Shown: positions 1 through 10,306 of the stretch, in pieces
How positions within the stretch are numbered: the first letter of the stretch is position 1
How the letters are laid out: every line of letters starts with the position of its first letter
Source of the DNA: Virgibacillus senegalensis
Lineage (GTDB): Bacteria > Bacillota > Bacilli > Bacillales > Amphibacillaceae
Length of the DNA: 64,000 bases
Direction of reading: 5' to 3'
NCBI RefSeq assembly: GCF_000821245.2
Contig: NZ_LN611423.1
Coordinates: 493,475 to 557,474 of the forward strand
Translations under genes and position numbers: made by a program
The notes under the pieces: model-generated
Told to the model about the DNA's origin: nothing
The model's database searches: none
What the model saw: the letters and a program-made list of their open reading frames with translations, nothing else

Positions 1-1578
<1,578 letters not shown>

Positions 1579-1782
1579 ATCGTTCGTGAATGACGTGTTA
1601 CTTCAATGTCGTTGAATGTCTTGCATAGTCTAGTTCCGGCTTCTACCAGCTAGCGTATAAGCAATCCATCATTTCACACGCAAAACCAACGTGCTATATG
1701 CTGTCTTACTTATCCGTACGCTGCTGAACAGTCGCCTTCACTTCCTATTTATCTTATCTAGTTTTCAAGGTACAGAGTATAA

Positions 1783-1858
1783 TGGTGGAGCCTAGCGGGA
1801 TCGAACCGCTGACCTCCTGCGTGCAAAGCAGGCGCTCTCCCAGCTGAGCTAAGGCCCC
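1783..1858 (-). tRNA. tRNA-Ala (anticodon TGC), CCA encoded
   Basis: The minus strand gives a 76-nt cloverleaf starting GGGGCCTTAGCTCAGC, with anticodon loop CTTTGCACG-type reading TGC (alanine GCN), a TTCGATCC T-loop and an encoded 3' CCA (plus-strand TGG at 1783-1785). It lies in the 16S-23S spacer, on the 23S side, as in the tRNA-containing rrn operons of Bacillus. Confidence 0.97.
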
Positions 1859-1865
1859 GAATGGA

Positions 1866-1942
<77 letters not shown>

Positions 1943-1986
1943 ATCCTTGCGGAGAAGATAATATTGGGTTAAGGGAGTTTGATCCC

Positions 1987-2013
1987 TCAAAACTGAACTA
2001 AACAACCAGTATG
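1987..2013 (-). repeat. 16S processing stem, 3' arm
   Basis: This 27-nt spacer segment is an inverted match, with about 2 mismatches, to 3713-3739 upstream of the 16S gene. The two arms flank the 16S rRNA and would pair in the precursor into a long stalk of the kind cut by RNase III. The pairing is read from the sequence; the processing role is inferred from rRNA biology. Confidence 0.75.
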
Positions 2014-2086
2014 AGGCCTACAGGATGTAGGTCATGCCGATGTTGCAACAGGACGTTGCGAACTTAATCGGCGGTTCCGATTTAAT

Positions 2087-3663
<1,577 letters not shown>

Positions 3664-3712
3664 TGCGAGCTTGCTTGCTCGTTCAAAAAACTAGCTTGTA
3701 TATCTTGCTTGA

Positions 3713-3739
3713 CATACTGGTTGTTTTGTTCAGTTTTCA
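3713..3739 (-). repeat. 16S processing stem, 5' arm
   Basis: Leader segment complementary to 1987-2013, forming the other arm of the predicted 16S processing stalk. On the minus strand it follows a GATCTTTGAAAACTGAAC stretch that resembles the boxA-like antitermination region of Bacillus rrn leaders. Confidence 0.75.
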
Positions 3740-3779
3740 AAGATCAAAAAATGATGTGTCGTTTTTGACGACGAAATAT

Positions 3780-3808
3780 AATATAACATGGCTACAAGTT
3801 AGTGTCAA
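3780..3808 (-). promoter_or_regulatory. rrn promoter P2
   Basis: Minus-strand sigma-A promoter: TTGACA (-35, 3803-3808), 17 bp, TATATT (-10, 3780-3785), about 115 nt upstream of the 16S 5' end. It is the start-proximal member of a tandem pair, the usual arrangement for rrn operons of Bacillus. Confidence 0.8.
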
Positions 3809-3873
3809 TGTTTTTTGCAACAATTTTTTAATGATGTTGCGCAATTAATTAGCGCTCACTTGCAACAAGAAAT

Positions 3874-3902
3874 AATATACCACATCGTAAATCGTTTATC
3901 AA
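3874..3902 (-). promoter_or_regulatory. rrn promoter P1
   Basis: Minus-strand sigma-A promoter: TTGATA (3897-3902), 17 bp, TATATT (3874-3879), with TGG immediately before the -10 (extended -10). It lies about 95 bp upstream of P2. The 317 bp between 16S and pgmB hold only these promoters and the leader. Confidence 0.75.
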
Positions 3903-3979
3903 TAGAAAATTTAATGGAATGTAAAACGGATTAAAAACCAGTGGATGCAAAAGGCACTCCCGCCACAACGAAAGTTCCT

Positions 3980-4639
3980 TTATTGTTCCCTGATTCTCTG
4001 AATCAAATCATCCCATGTCAACTGACTAGTATCCGCGATTACCCAATCTGCTTGGGATAGGAATTCCTTACTCCCGACGCCTACAGCATACATTCCCGCT
4101 GATTTGATAGCTTGTACACCGGAACCAGCATCCTCAATGCCTACACAATGAGACGGCGGTACATCAAGCTGATCCGCTGCTGTCAAAAAAACCTCTGGGT
4201 CAGGTTTCCCTTTTTCCACTTTGGCGGCATCTACTACTGTATCAAGTAAATCTGTCACCTGTAGTCGTTCAATGACCGTTTGGGCATTTTTACTGGCGGA
4301 AGCCAATCCCGTTTTTATACCTGCCCGTTTTACTTCTTTCATAAAGGACTCTACACCTGGCAATAAATCTTTGGGACTGATTTTTTGAATCAATTCTTGG
4401 TAATGTTCATTTTTCTTAGCCGCTAATAATTGTTTTTCTTCTTCAGAAAACGGTTCGTTGCCTTGCTGTAGAATTAATTCCAGAGAGTCCATTCGGCTCA
4501 AACCTTTTAACTGTTCATTAAATGAACGATCAAAAGGTATATGAAGTTCATCCGCTAAAGCTTTCCATGCCATAAAATGATATTCAGCTGTATCGGTAAT
4601 CACACCGTCCAAATCATAAATGACTGCATCGATTTTCAT
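3980..4639 (-). CDS. pgmB: Beta-phosphoglucomutase
   Basis: A 219-residue HAD-superfamily phosphatase fold protein. It should interconvert beta-glucose 1-phosphate and beta-glucose 6-phosphate in the cytoplasm, the step after phosphorolysis of maltose, trehalose or kojibiose. The N-terminal DLDGVITDT holds the nucleophile Asp9 and the acid/base Asp11; GLASASKNA and the KPDPEVF and GIEDAGSG motifs follow in HAD order. Length is typical (about 220). The start follows AAGGAGATGGCAGG. No sugar phosphorylase or PTS gene is next to it; it sits alone beside the rRNA operon, which is unusual for this gene. The assignment against other HAD phosphatases is good but not absolute. Confidence 0.85.
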   Translation of the reverse strand: MKIDAVIYDLDGVITDTAEYHFMAWKALADELHIPFDRSFNEQLKGLSRMDSLELILQQGNEPFSEEEKQLLAAKKNEHYQELIQKISPKDLLPGVESFMKEVKRAGIKTGLASASKNAQTVIERLQVTDLLDTVVDAAKVEKGKPDPEVFLTAADQLDVPPSHCVGIEDAGSGVQAIKSAGMYAVGVGSKEFLSQADWVIADTSQLTWDDLIQRIREQ

Positions 4640-4675
4640 CCTGCCATCTCCTTTGCGATAATATCCTTTACATTG

Positions 4676-4703
4676 AATATACCACAGAGAGTATGGATGT
4701 TAA
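4676..4703 (-). promoter_or_regulatory. Candidate pgmB promoter
   Basis: Minus strand TTAACA (4698-4703), 16 bp, TATATT (4676-4681) with a preceding TGG (extended -10), 37 bp upstream of the pgmB start. Consistent with a separate sigma-A unit for pgmB. Confidence 0.5.
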
Positions 4704-4713
4704 GCGTCCCCAT

Positions 4714-4920
4714 TCAGTTCAATATGTATTTTCTACACTCTTTATCCTCAGCCACTTTACGGAACAGCCGGAACAAAATCCGATAACGCTCCTTCATCGC
4801 CCGCCTGACGAGAGGATCAATGCGCTTATCCTGCATATCCAGTATCAGTTCCTCCAGTTCCCGCTTTATTAAATATTCCATTTCTTTTCGCTCTCTTTCA
4901 TCCACCAACATCCCTAACAT
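4714..4920 (-). CDS. Small conserved hypothetical protein
   Basis: A 68-residue, highly charged, probably all-helical protein with no cysteine pair, signal peptide or membrane segment. It starts with ATG six bases after GGGGTG, a good ribosome site, which supports it as a real gene. I recall similar small proteins next to pdaB in other Bacillaceae, but know no function. It is transcribed divergently from pdaB and ends just before the pgmB promoter. Its neighbours pdaB, kbaA, gerD and cwlD act in sporulation, so a sporulation role is possible but only inferred from context. Confidence 0.7.
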   Translation of the reverse strand: MLGMLVDERERKEMEYLIKRELEELILDMQDKRIDPLVRRAMKERYRILFRLFRKVAEDKECRKYILN

Positions 4921-5039
4921 GTCATCACCCCATTAACCTGAAATGTTCTACTATGATACCCGCCTTGGACTTTTTTATAATTGGCACATCATACACGAAA
5001 CATTCTGAAAGCTAAACAGAGGGTTATTCGTAATTCGGT

Positions 5040-5068
5040 TCATGATTAGACCATGTCCATCATAAAAT
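5040..5068 (+). promoter_or_regulatory. Candidate sigma-E promoter of pdaB
   Basis: TCATGAT (5040-5046), 14 bp, CATAAAAT (5061-5068). This fits the mother-cell sigma-E consensus (about KMATATT, 14 bp, CATACANT) at 5 of 7 and 7 of 8 positions and lies 27 bp before the pdaB start. B. subtilis pdaB is known to be expressed in sporulation. The cwlD promoter at 9374-9402 has the same architecture. Confidence 0.5.
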
Positions 5069-5094
5069 AAAGCAAGTCCTAAAGGAGGGGAGTA

Positions 5095-5853
5095 ATGGAA
5101 CATTTTTACGTCATGAAAGCAAGTCGATGGAAGCGCTGGGCCTTCATCGTAGTTGCTGCACTTTTTTCTGCATTTATCATATGGGTGGACAATGAGAGTA
5201 GTCTGTCGGTTTTTTCTACGAAAGACAGTCCGGCCGCCTTAAGCAAAGGAAGCGATCAGGATCCCAATATCGCCCTGACCTTTAATATTAGCTGGGGAAA
5301 TGAGAAAGTCGAACCGATCCTAGAACAATTAAATAAACACGGGGCCAAAGCCACCTTTTTCTTAAGTGGTGAATGGGCAGAACGACATCCGGAGATTGTT
5401 GACCAGATCGCAGAAAAACATGAGATCGGCATGCTCGGCTATCGCTATAAAAGTTACTTGAAGCAGGAGAAGGAACAAGTAAGAAAGGACTTGATTTACG
5501 CTAAGGAAGTGTTCCGAAAACTCGGTTATCCCGAAACCAGGCTGCTTCGTACACCAAGCGGTCATTTTGACAAAGAAATCCTCAAAATGGCCGAAGAACT
5601 TGGATTCCAGGTAATTCAATGGAATGTAAACCCGCACGATTGGCAAAATCCCGGGCAACAAGCCATCATTGATGAAGTCATGAAAAATACCACTAACGGG
5701 GACATCATTCTGTTCCATGCTTCGGACTCCGTAAAACAAACGCCTGGAGCATTGAAAACACTGCTGCCCGGTTTAAAAAACAAAGGGTTTGAATACGTCA
5801 CGATTTCGGAATTGATTTCACGTATTGAAACAAAGTCAAAAACAATCGAGTGA
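5095..5853 (+). CDS. pdaB: PdaB, polysaccharide deacetylase-family spore protein
   Basis: A 252-residue protein with one N-terminal membrane anchor (about residues 12-30) and a NodB-type domain (about 60-240). In B. subtilis PdaB (YbaN) is needed to keep the spore cortex after engulfment. The usual NodB metal motif TFDDGP is replaced by LTFNISWGN and the HxxxH motif by MLGYRYK, so the canonical metal ligands are missing; this is typical of PdaB and suggests a non-standard or absent deacetylase activity. The start follows AAAGGAGGGG. It converges with kbaA, sharing a terminator. Confidence 0.93.
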   Translation: MEHFYVMKASRWKRWAFIVVAALFSAFIIWVDNESSLSVFSTKDSPAALSKGSDQDPNIALTFNISWGNEKVEPILEQLNKHGAKATFFLSGEWAERHPEIVDQIAEKHEIGMLGYRYKSYLKQEKEQVRKDLIYAKEVFRKLGYPETRLLRTPSGHFDKEILKMAEELGFQVIQWNVNPHDWQNPGQQAIIDEVMKNTTNGDIILFHASDSVKQTPGALKTLLPGLKNKGFEYVTISELISRIETKSKTIE

Positions 5854-5899
5854 CCATGAAAAGAGCGTCATGTCTCGAACATCCTGTGCACCTTAAACA

Positions 5900-5936
5900 A
5901 AAAAAGCAAACGCCTATTTTTTGCGCTTGCTTTTTT
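5900..5936. terminator. Bidirectional terminator, pdaB/kbaA
   Basis: A 14-bp stem with one mismatch (arms 5900-5913 and 5923-5936) is A-rich on one side and T-rich on the other, so it can end transcription in both directions. The kbaA stop codon (5914-5916) lies in the loop, so the last lysine codons of kbaA are read from the terminator. Confidence 0.75.
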
Positions 5937-6594
5937 GTTTTTTATTTTGTTTGGATGATTTACCTGGTTTGGCTGCTGACGTTAATTCCTTCCCTTCCGC
6001 TGCAGCTTCTTGATTCGTCATACGGTGAAGCAATAATAATTGATAAGTGTTACATAATAACAAAGGGATGATCATCAACCATTCGTAATCACTACCGGTC
6101 GACCGCAGACCAGGGACCCATTCAATGGAAGTAACCACGAACATAAAAAACAAGGCTGGAATAAACGCCTTCGAATTTGTTTCTTTTGCTTTGATTTTTG
6201 CTATTAGCCAACTGTAACCAAACAACACGGCGGCTATCAGAAGATAAATAAGTATGGAAGTATCTCCATCTGCTGACTTGTAGCGGAAGTAAATCAAATC
6301 AAACAATGTAAAGAGGATTAGTACAACTTGAATTGGCACCCATAATCCTCTAAACATCCCGAGGCCAAATTGATTGATGGTCAAATAAGCAAAGAACCCC
6401 ATCTGACTAAGCAAACTGAACACCAGGCCCAGTGCGGTGAAAAATATTACTAATCCCAATAGTTCAAAAAGATCAACCGGCTGAAGATATTCCCAATAAG
6501 ATCCGGCTTTTACGAAAAAGCTGGTAAACAGGGTGGAAACAGCTCCGACCAGCAAAGTAGTCAAAAACATGCGAACCCAATTTCTACTGTTCAC
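5914..6594 (-). CDS. kbaA: KbaA, KinB-signalling activator
   Basis: A 226-residue integral membrane protein with about six hydrophobic segments and a strongly basic, lysine-rich cytoplasmic tail (residues about 205-226). B. subtilis KbaA (198 residues) is required for activation of the sporulation kinase KinB; the extra length here is mostly the basic tail. The start is GTG at 6592-6594, preceded at six bases by AGGAGG. Position between pdaB and gerD is the same as in B. subtilis. The family call rests on gene order plus membrane topology. Confidence 0.87.
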   Translation of the reverse strand: MNSRNWVRMFLTTLLVGAVSTLFTSFFVKAGSYWEYLQPVDLFELLGLVIFFTALGLVFSLLSQMGFFAYLTINQFGLGMFRGLWVPIQVVLILFTLFDLIYFRYKSADGDTSILIYLLIAAVLFGYSWLIAKIKAKETNSKAFIPALFFMFVVTSIEWVPGLRSTGSDYEWLMIIPLLLCNTYQLLLLHRMTNQEAAAEGKELTSAAKPGKSSKQNKKQKSKRKK

Positions 6595-6670
6595 TCGATA
6601 TCCTCCTAATCAACTTATACCTTGTCCCTTAGGTATTTTATCATGAATCCCCCGTTTTTTCTTCAGCAAT

Positions 6671-6699
6671 ACATATTTTTTCTGTTCCGATCCATATTA
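6671..6699 (+). promoter_or_regulatory. Candidate sigma-G promoter of gerD
   Basis: ACATA (6671-6675), 17 bp, CATATTA (6693-6699). The -10 matches the forespore sigma-G form CATNNTA and the -35 four of five of GHATR. It lies 37 bp before the gerD start. gerD is sigma-G-dependent in B. subtilis. Confidence 0.45.
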
Positions 6700-6736
6700 A
6701 AACCAAGTGAGTGCAAATAAAAGGAGTTGATCCTGT

Positions 6737-7402
6737 GTGTTTAAACTCATGCCACAATTATTATTATGGACGTCTCTTCTCCTATTGACCTCATGTGGTG
6801 GCGGAAACACCACCAGCGGAGAAGAGGGGAACTACGATACAACCAAGAAAATGGTTGCAGATATATTGAAGACAGATGAAGGGAAACAGGCAATCACTGA
6901 AGTACTTTCCGAAAAGGATATGCAAAAAACCTATGTCATTGAAGGGGATACAGTAAAAGAGTCTGTTCAGAAAGCCTTGACCTCAGAAGAAGGGAAAAAA
7001 TACTGGACCAAAATGTTTGACGATCCAAAATTTGTTGAGTCCTTTTCCAAAACCCTTCAGGACCAGCATAAAGATGTACTGAAAGGCTTAATGAGCGATT
7101 CCGCATTTCAAAAACAAATGATTGAATTATTTCAAAACCCGGAAATGACGGAACAGATGGTAAGTGCAATGAAAAGCCAGCAATTCCGTGAACACTTGGA
7201 AAAAACCATCCAGGAAACCATGGACTCCCCGATGTTTAAAGCTCAAATGAGCGAAATTATCCTAAAGGCTGCTGAAGAAATGAAACCATCCCAAGGGTCC
7301 CAACAAAACCAGGGCGGTGGCGGTAGCCAAGATGGTCAGCAAGGCGCTGGTCAGGGACAGGGTGGCGGTAATGGTGGCGGCGGAGGGGGAGCAGGAGGTT
7401 GA
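6737..7402 (+). CDS. gerD: GerD, spore germination lipoprotein
   Basis: A 221-residue lipoprotein: signal peptide with lipobox LTSC (acylated Cys20), a helical core (about 35-180) and a Gly/Gln-rich tail (about 183-221). GerD sits on the outer face of the spore inner membrane and organises nutrient-receptor clusters (the germinosome). The start is GTG at 6737, ten bases after AAGGAG. Convergent with salA. The tail is almost pure Gly near the end; such tails vary between species. Confidence 0.93.
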   Translation: MFKLMPQLLLWTSLLLLTSCGGGNTTSGEEGNYDTTKKMVADILKTDEGKQAITEVLSEKDMQKTYVIEGDTVKESVQKALTSEEGKKYWTKMFDDPKFVESFSKTLQDQHKDVLKGLMSDSAFQKQMIELFQNPEMTEQMVSAMKSQQFREHLEKTIQETMDSPMFKAQMSEIILKAAEEMKPSQGSQQNQGGGGSQDGQQGAGQGQGGGNGGGGGGAGG

Positions 7403-7421
7403 TTTCCCTTCCACCAAACAA

Positions 7422-7451
7422 AAAGAGCAGTCCTGACCAGGACTGCTCTTT
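7422..7451. terminator. Bidirectional terminator, gerD/salA
   Basis: Perfect 14-bp inverted repeat (7422-7435 and 7438-7451) with an A run on the left and T run on the right, between two convergent genes. Confidence 0.85.
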
Positions 7452-7460
7452 CCCTTTGTG

Positions 7461-8516
7461 TTATTCAAAATTATCAATAACCTTAGCGGCAAGTTTACGG
7501 TATTCCTTGCCGTTTGGATGATCTTCCTGGTAAACAGAAGGAGCAAATACATCCTCTTCTTCATAAGGCTGTTGTAATGGCAACTGACCGATGACTTTTG
7601 TCTTTAAGTACTCAGCCAGTTTCTTTCCGCCGCCTTTTCCAAAGACATATTCTTTTTCTCCGGTTGTTTTACTTTCAAAGTAGGCCATGTTTTCCACGAT
7701 TCCGATGATCTCGTGCTCCGTTTGCATAGCCATCTGGCCGGCTCTTGCTGCTACAAACGCCGCAGTAGGATGCGGAGTCGTCACAATGATTTCCTTCGAG
7801 GAAGGCAGCATAGAATGGACATCCAGGGCGACATCCCCTGTTCCTGGAGGCAAATCAAGCAGTAGATAATCCAGGTCTCCCCACTCCACTTCTTTGAAGA
7901 AGCTTGTCAGCATTTTTCCCAGCATCGGTCCACGCCAAATAATCGGGGAATTGTCTTCCACGAAAAATCCCATCGATACCAGTTTCACGCCAAACCGCTC
8001 GACAGGGATGATTTTCTCCCCTCTGACAACCGGGCGTTCTTCAACCCCCATCATATCCGGAACACTGAATCCATATATATCTGCATCAATGATCCCGACT
8101 TTTTTGCCAAGTCTCGCCAAGGCCACAGCGAGATTCACAGTTACGGTAGACTTTCCGACGCCGCCTTTACCGCTGGCTATCGCGATAAACTTCGTATTGG
8201 AATTGGCACCTAAAAGAGAGTTTGAATCCTCTTGTTCGGATGCCGGCTGATAGGTTGCAATCACCTCGTCGGGAAGCTGCTCAAACCGAAGCCCGACGGT
8301 GTTTGCACCCGCTTTCTTTAATACGTTGACGATTTCCTGCTGGAGCTGCATTTGTTCGGCGGTATTCGTTTTGGCAATTGCTAACTTTACGCTGACATGC
8401 TTCTTTTCTTCCTTAATGCGAACCTCGATTACTCCGCCAGTCTTCTCAAACGGTGTATGTAAAAACGGGTCTTCTATTGGATTCAATAATTCTAAAACCT
8501 GCTCTTGGGTAAGCAA
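7461..8516 (-). CDS. salA: SalA, Mrp/NBP35-family ATPase
   Basis: A 351-residue protein with an N-terminal MIP18/DUF59 domain (about 1-85) and a P-loop ATPase domain with deviant Walker A SGKGGVGKST (115-124). Mrp proteins carry iron-sulfur clusters; in B. subtilis SalA (YbaL) also represses scoC and so activates exoprotease genes. The start is TTG at 8514-8516, nine bases after AAAGGATGG. It sits between gerD and cwlD as in B. subtilis. Which role dominates here cannot be told. Confidence 0.93.
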   Translation of the reverse strand: MLTQEQVLELLNPIEDPFLHTPFEKTGGVIEVRIKEEKKHVSVKLAIAKTNTAEQMQLQQEIVNVLKKAGANTVGLRFEQLPDEVIATYQPASEQEDSNSLLGANSNTKFIAIASGKGGVGKSTVTVNLAVALARLGKKVGIIDADIYGFSVPDMMGVEERPVVRGEKIIPVERFGVKLVSMGFFVEDNSPIIWRGPMLGKMLTSFFKEVEWGDLDYLLLDLPPGTGDVALDVHSMLPSSKEIIVTTPHPTAAFVAARAGQMAMQTEHEIIGIVENMAYFESKTTGEKEYVFGKGGGKKLAEYLKTKVIGQLPLQQPYEEEDVFAPSVYQEDHPNGKEYRKLAAKVIDNFE

Positions 8517-8561
8517 ATTGTGTCACCATCCTTTAATCGCTGTCCTTTTCTTCACAGTGCT

Positions 8562-8589
8562 AGTATAACATATCTGACCGGAATACTAA
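8562..8589 (-). promoter_or_regulatory. Candidate salA promoter
   Basis: Minus strand TTAGTA (8584-8589), 16 bp, TATACT (8562-8567) with a TGT extended -10. It lies 46 bp upstream of the salA TTG. Confidence 0.45.
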
Positions 8590-8623
8590 GTGATACGATT
8601 TTGGAAGGACCTGTACGGAATGT

Positions 8624-9340
8624 TTACTTATCCATATCCTCTTCCGTGGCAAAACGGAGAATCCCTTCGTAAATGCTGGCCGCCATTTTGCCTTGGTAAT
8701 CATCGGTCTTTAACAGTTCCCGCTCATGGACATTCGATAAAAATCCGATCTCGACAAGCGCACCGGGAGCTTCGGCATGCTTCAATAAATACATGCTTTT
8801 CAACCCAAGTGCCTCCCTTGTGGTATTTTCGAGATTCCGTTTGATTTCGTCCTGAATTAATGTTGCCAAACGCTCATTATCTTCATTTGAAGGATAAAAA
8901 AAGGTTTGTGCACCAGACCATTGAGTAGCCGGGAGTGCATTTAGATGAATGCTGACGAAAAAATCCGCTTCTTTATCTTTAATAAACTGCACACGGTTCC
9001 GAATATCTTCTGATTTTCTTCGTGACAAGCCTCTTGTTTCCTTTGAAGCCAAATCCTCATCTTTCTCTCTTGTCAAGAACACAAGGGCTCCTGCCTGCTG
9101 TAAGTAATTCTGCAATTTCTTTGCTACTCGCAGGGCAATCTCTTTTTCCTGCGTATCGTCGCTTCCTTCCGCTCCTCCATCTGGTCCGCCATGACCGGGA
9201 TCCAGCACAATCACTTTTCCTGACAGTGGTAAAGCCCACGAATCCCATGAATCGGTTGATTGTTGAATCGGATATTGGATCAACAGCACTAAAAGGACTA
9301 CGCCCAACATCCATACCGCTGCTTTTATGTACGTTTTCAT
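8624..9340 (-). CDS. cwlD: CwlD, germination-specific N-acetylmuramoyl-L-alanine amidase
   Basis: A 238-residue amidase_3 enzyme with an N-terminal membrane anchor (about 6-24). It removes the peptide from muramic acid in spore cortex, after which PdaA forms the muramic delta-lactam that lytic enzymes recognise in germination. Zinc-site motifs are visible: DPGHGG (His50), a Glu near 65-67, SIHLNA (His132), and the catalytic EIGFLSN near the C-terminus. The start follows AGGAGG at nine bases. A sigma-E-type promoter lies just upstream. Full length for the family. Confidence 0.95.
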   Translation of the reverse strand: MKTYIKAAVWMLGVVLLVLLIQYPIQQSTDSWDSWALPLSGKVIVLDPGHGGPDGGAEGSDDTQEKEIALRVAKKLQNYLQQAGALVFLTREKDEDLASKETRGLSRRKSEDIRNRVQFIKDKEADFFVSIHLNALPATQWSGAQTFFYPSNEDNERLATLIQDEIKRNLENTTREALGLKSMYLLKHAEAPGALVEIGFLSNVHERELLKTDDYQGKMAASIYEGILRFATEEDMDK

Positions 9341-9373
9341 TCTCCCGGCCTCCTAAACTTCTTCCTGTTGTCC

Positions 9374-9402
9374 ACTATATGGGACAAGGAGTGGGATTAT
9401 GA
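9374..9402 (-). promoter_or_regulatory. Sigma-E promoter of cwlD
   Basis: Minus strand TCATAAT (9396-9402), 14 bp, CATATAGT (9374-9381): 6 of 7 and 7 of 8 matches to the sigma-E consensus, 33 bp before the ATG. In B. subtilis cwlD is made during sporulation. Confidence 0.65.
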
Positions 9403-9495
9403 CAGGTTTTACGAGCATAAACAGAGAGCAGCAGTGGAAAGACCAAAAAATGACCCCCACTCAAAATGGTTGAGAGTCTTCGTTTTGTCGAAAGC

Positions 9496-9537
9496 TTAAC
9501 GCTTCGAGAATGGTGGTGCACGACGAGCGCCTTTAAG
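9496..9537 (-). repeat. Degenerate copy of the rpsI 3' end (att-like direct repeat)
   Basis: Forty-two bases identical to 11136-11177 except at 9512 (G against T). Read on the minus strand it encodes the last 13 residues of S9 plus the stop codon, with CAA (Gln) changed to CCA (Pro). The two copies are in direct orientation, 1.6 kb apart, one inside intact rpsI. This is the pattern left by site-specific integration into the 3' end of a conserved gene. No integrase is present between them. Confidence 0.85.
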
Positions 9538-9679
9538 TTTCTTTCCGTTTTAGTTTAACTTGGCATTGAATGTTGAAAGATTCGGTATAATCTGCTTATT
9601 GTTTAGATACAAGATATCCACTTATAATGGAGGGAGCACAGATTTCCATTAATCGGCAATCTAAAATATCTTACTAGAA

Positions 9680-9776
9680 GGCTCTGTAAATGTTTAATGA
9701 CATGAGGATGCTCTACCCCCCTGTAGATAGAATTTTTCACATGTGAGGGTATATTTACATTATCTCTTATAGAGCC
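9680..9776. repeat. Possible small inverted-repeat element
   Basis: A 97-bp segment begins GGCTCT and ends AGAGCC, with weak further symmetry (TAA, TAATG) and a perfect internal palindrome TCACATGTGA (9737-9746). It resembles the ends of a MITE or a decayed insertion sequence, but the match beyond six bases is poor and no target duplication was found. Confidence 0.25.
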
Positions 9777-9802
9777 AAGTTCCTATAGGAGGGTAATAAA
9801 TC

Positions 9803-10171
9803 ATGAAAAAGTATATTGTTATAGGTGTCATTCTATTTGCTAGTGTATTGACATTGCTAGCCATTAACTTTAATAGTAATGAAACAATATATATTAAGAT
9901 GCAAGATACTGTTCAGGATCATACCGAAGACAGTAGTTCCTATGAGAAGAGGACTGAAGAGTGGGCTGCAGAGAAATTGTTTAGATACTTGGAGAAGCAA
10001 AATCATCCTTCCAACAATTTTGAGCTTCATTTAGAAGAAAAAGAACAAGAAAAAGACAGCTATGTTATGCAAGCATATAACGTAGTTGGAGAAGATGATT
10101 CTCAATCAAAAGAAAAAATAGGCTTGTACACTGTAAGTAAAAGTACTGGTGAAATAACCTCACTTAATTAA
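9803..10171 (+). CDS. Uncharacterised membrane-anchored or exported protein
   Basis: A 122-residue protein with one N-terminal hydrophobic segment (about 4-22) preceded by two lysines, then a hydrophilic, acidic, helical domain rich in Glu, Gln and Asp. Topology suggests a short cytosolic end and an extracellular domain. No lipobox Cys and no family recognised. The ATG follows AGGAGGGTAATAAATC, a strong ribosome site. It lies on the opposite strand to the ribosomal genes, inside the insert bounded by the rpsI-end repeats, so it is probably acquired cargo. Function unknown. Confidence 0.75.
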   Translation: MKKYIVIGVILFASVLTLLAINFNSNETIYIKMQDTVQDHTEDSSSYEKRTEEWAAEKLFRYLEKQNHPSNNFELHLEEKEQEKDSYVMQAYNVVGEDDSQSKEKIGLYTVSKSTGEITSLN

Positions 10172-10306
10172 ATGAGTCACTCATCTAGGAAAAGCTCTTA
10201 TTTGAACTTGGAGTGACTTAAATAAAACGCCCAGGCTGCCATTACTCTGAATTTTATAGGAGTCTGGCAGTTTATTTTGAAAATGGCCGCATCTTCAATT
10301 TATCAA

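Larger units (their letters stand above)
9403..9802. other. Intergenic, cwlD to small plus-strand gene
   Basis: About 400 bp without a gene. It holds the degenerate rpsI-end repeat (9496-9537), a TATAAT at 9586-9591 with poorly spaced -35 candidates that may start the plus-strand gene at 9803, and an imperfect inverted-repeat segment (9680-9776). On the minus strand a weak 5-bp hairpin before a T run near 9450 could be the remains of the old rpsI terminator. Nothing else is recognisable. Confidence 0.5.

Noticed and set aside
9496-9537. A second functional S9 gene end or a small peptide gene
   Set aside because: Only 13 codons remain, with a substitution and no start; it is a repeat, not a gene.
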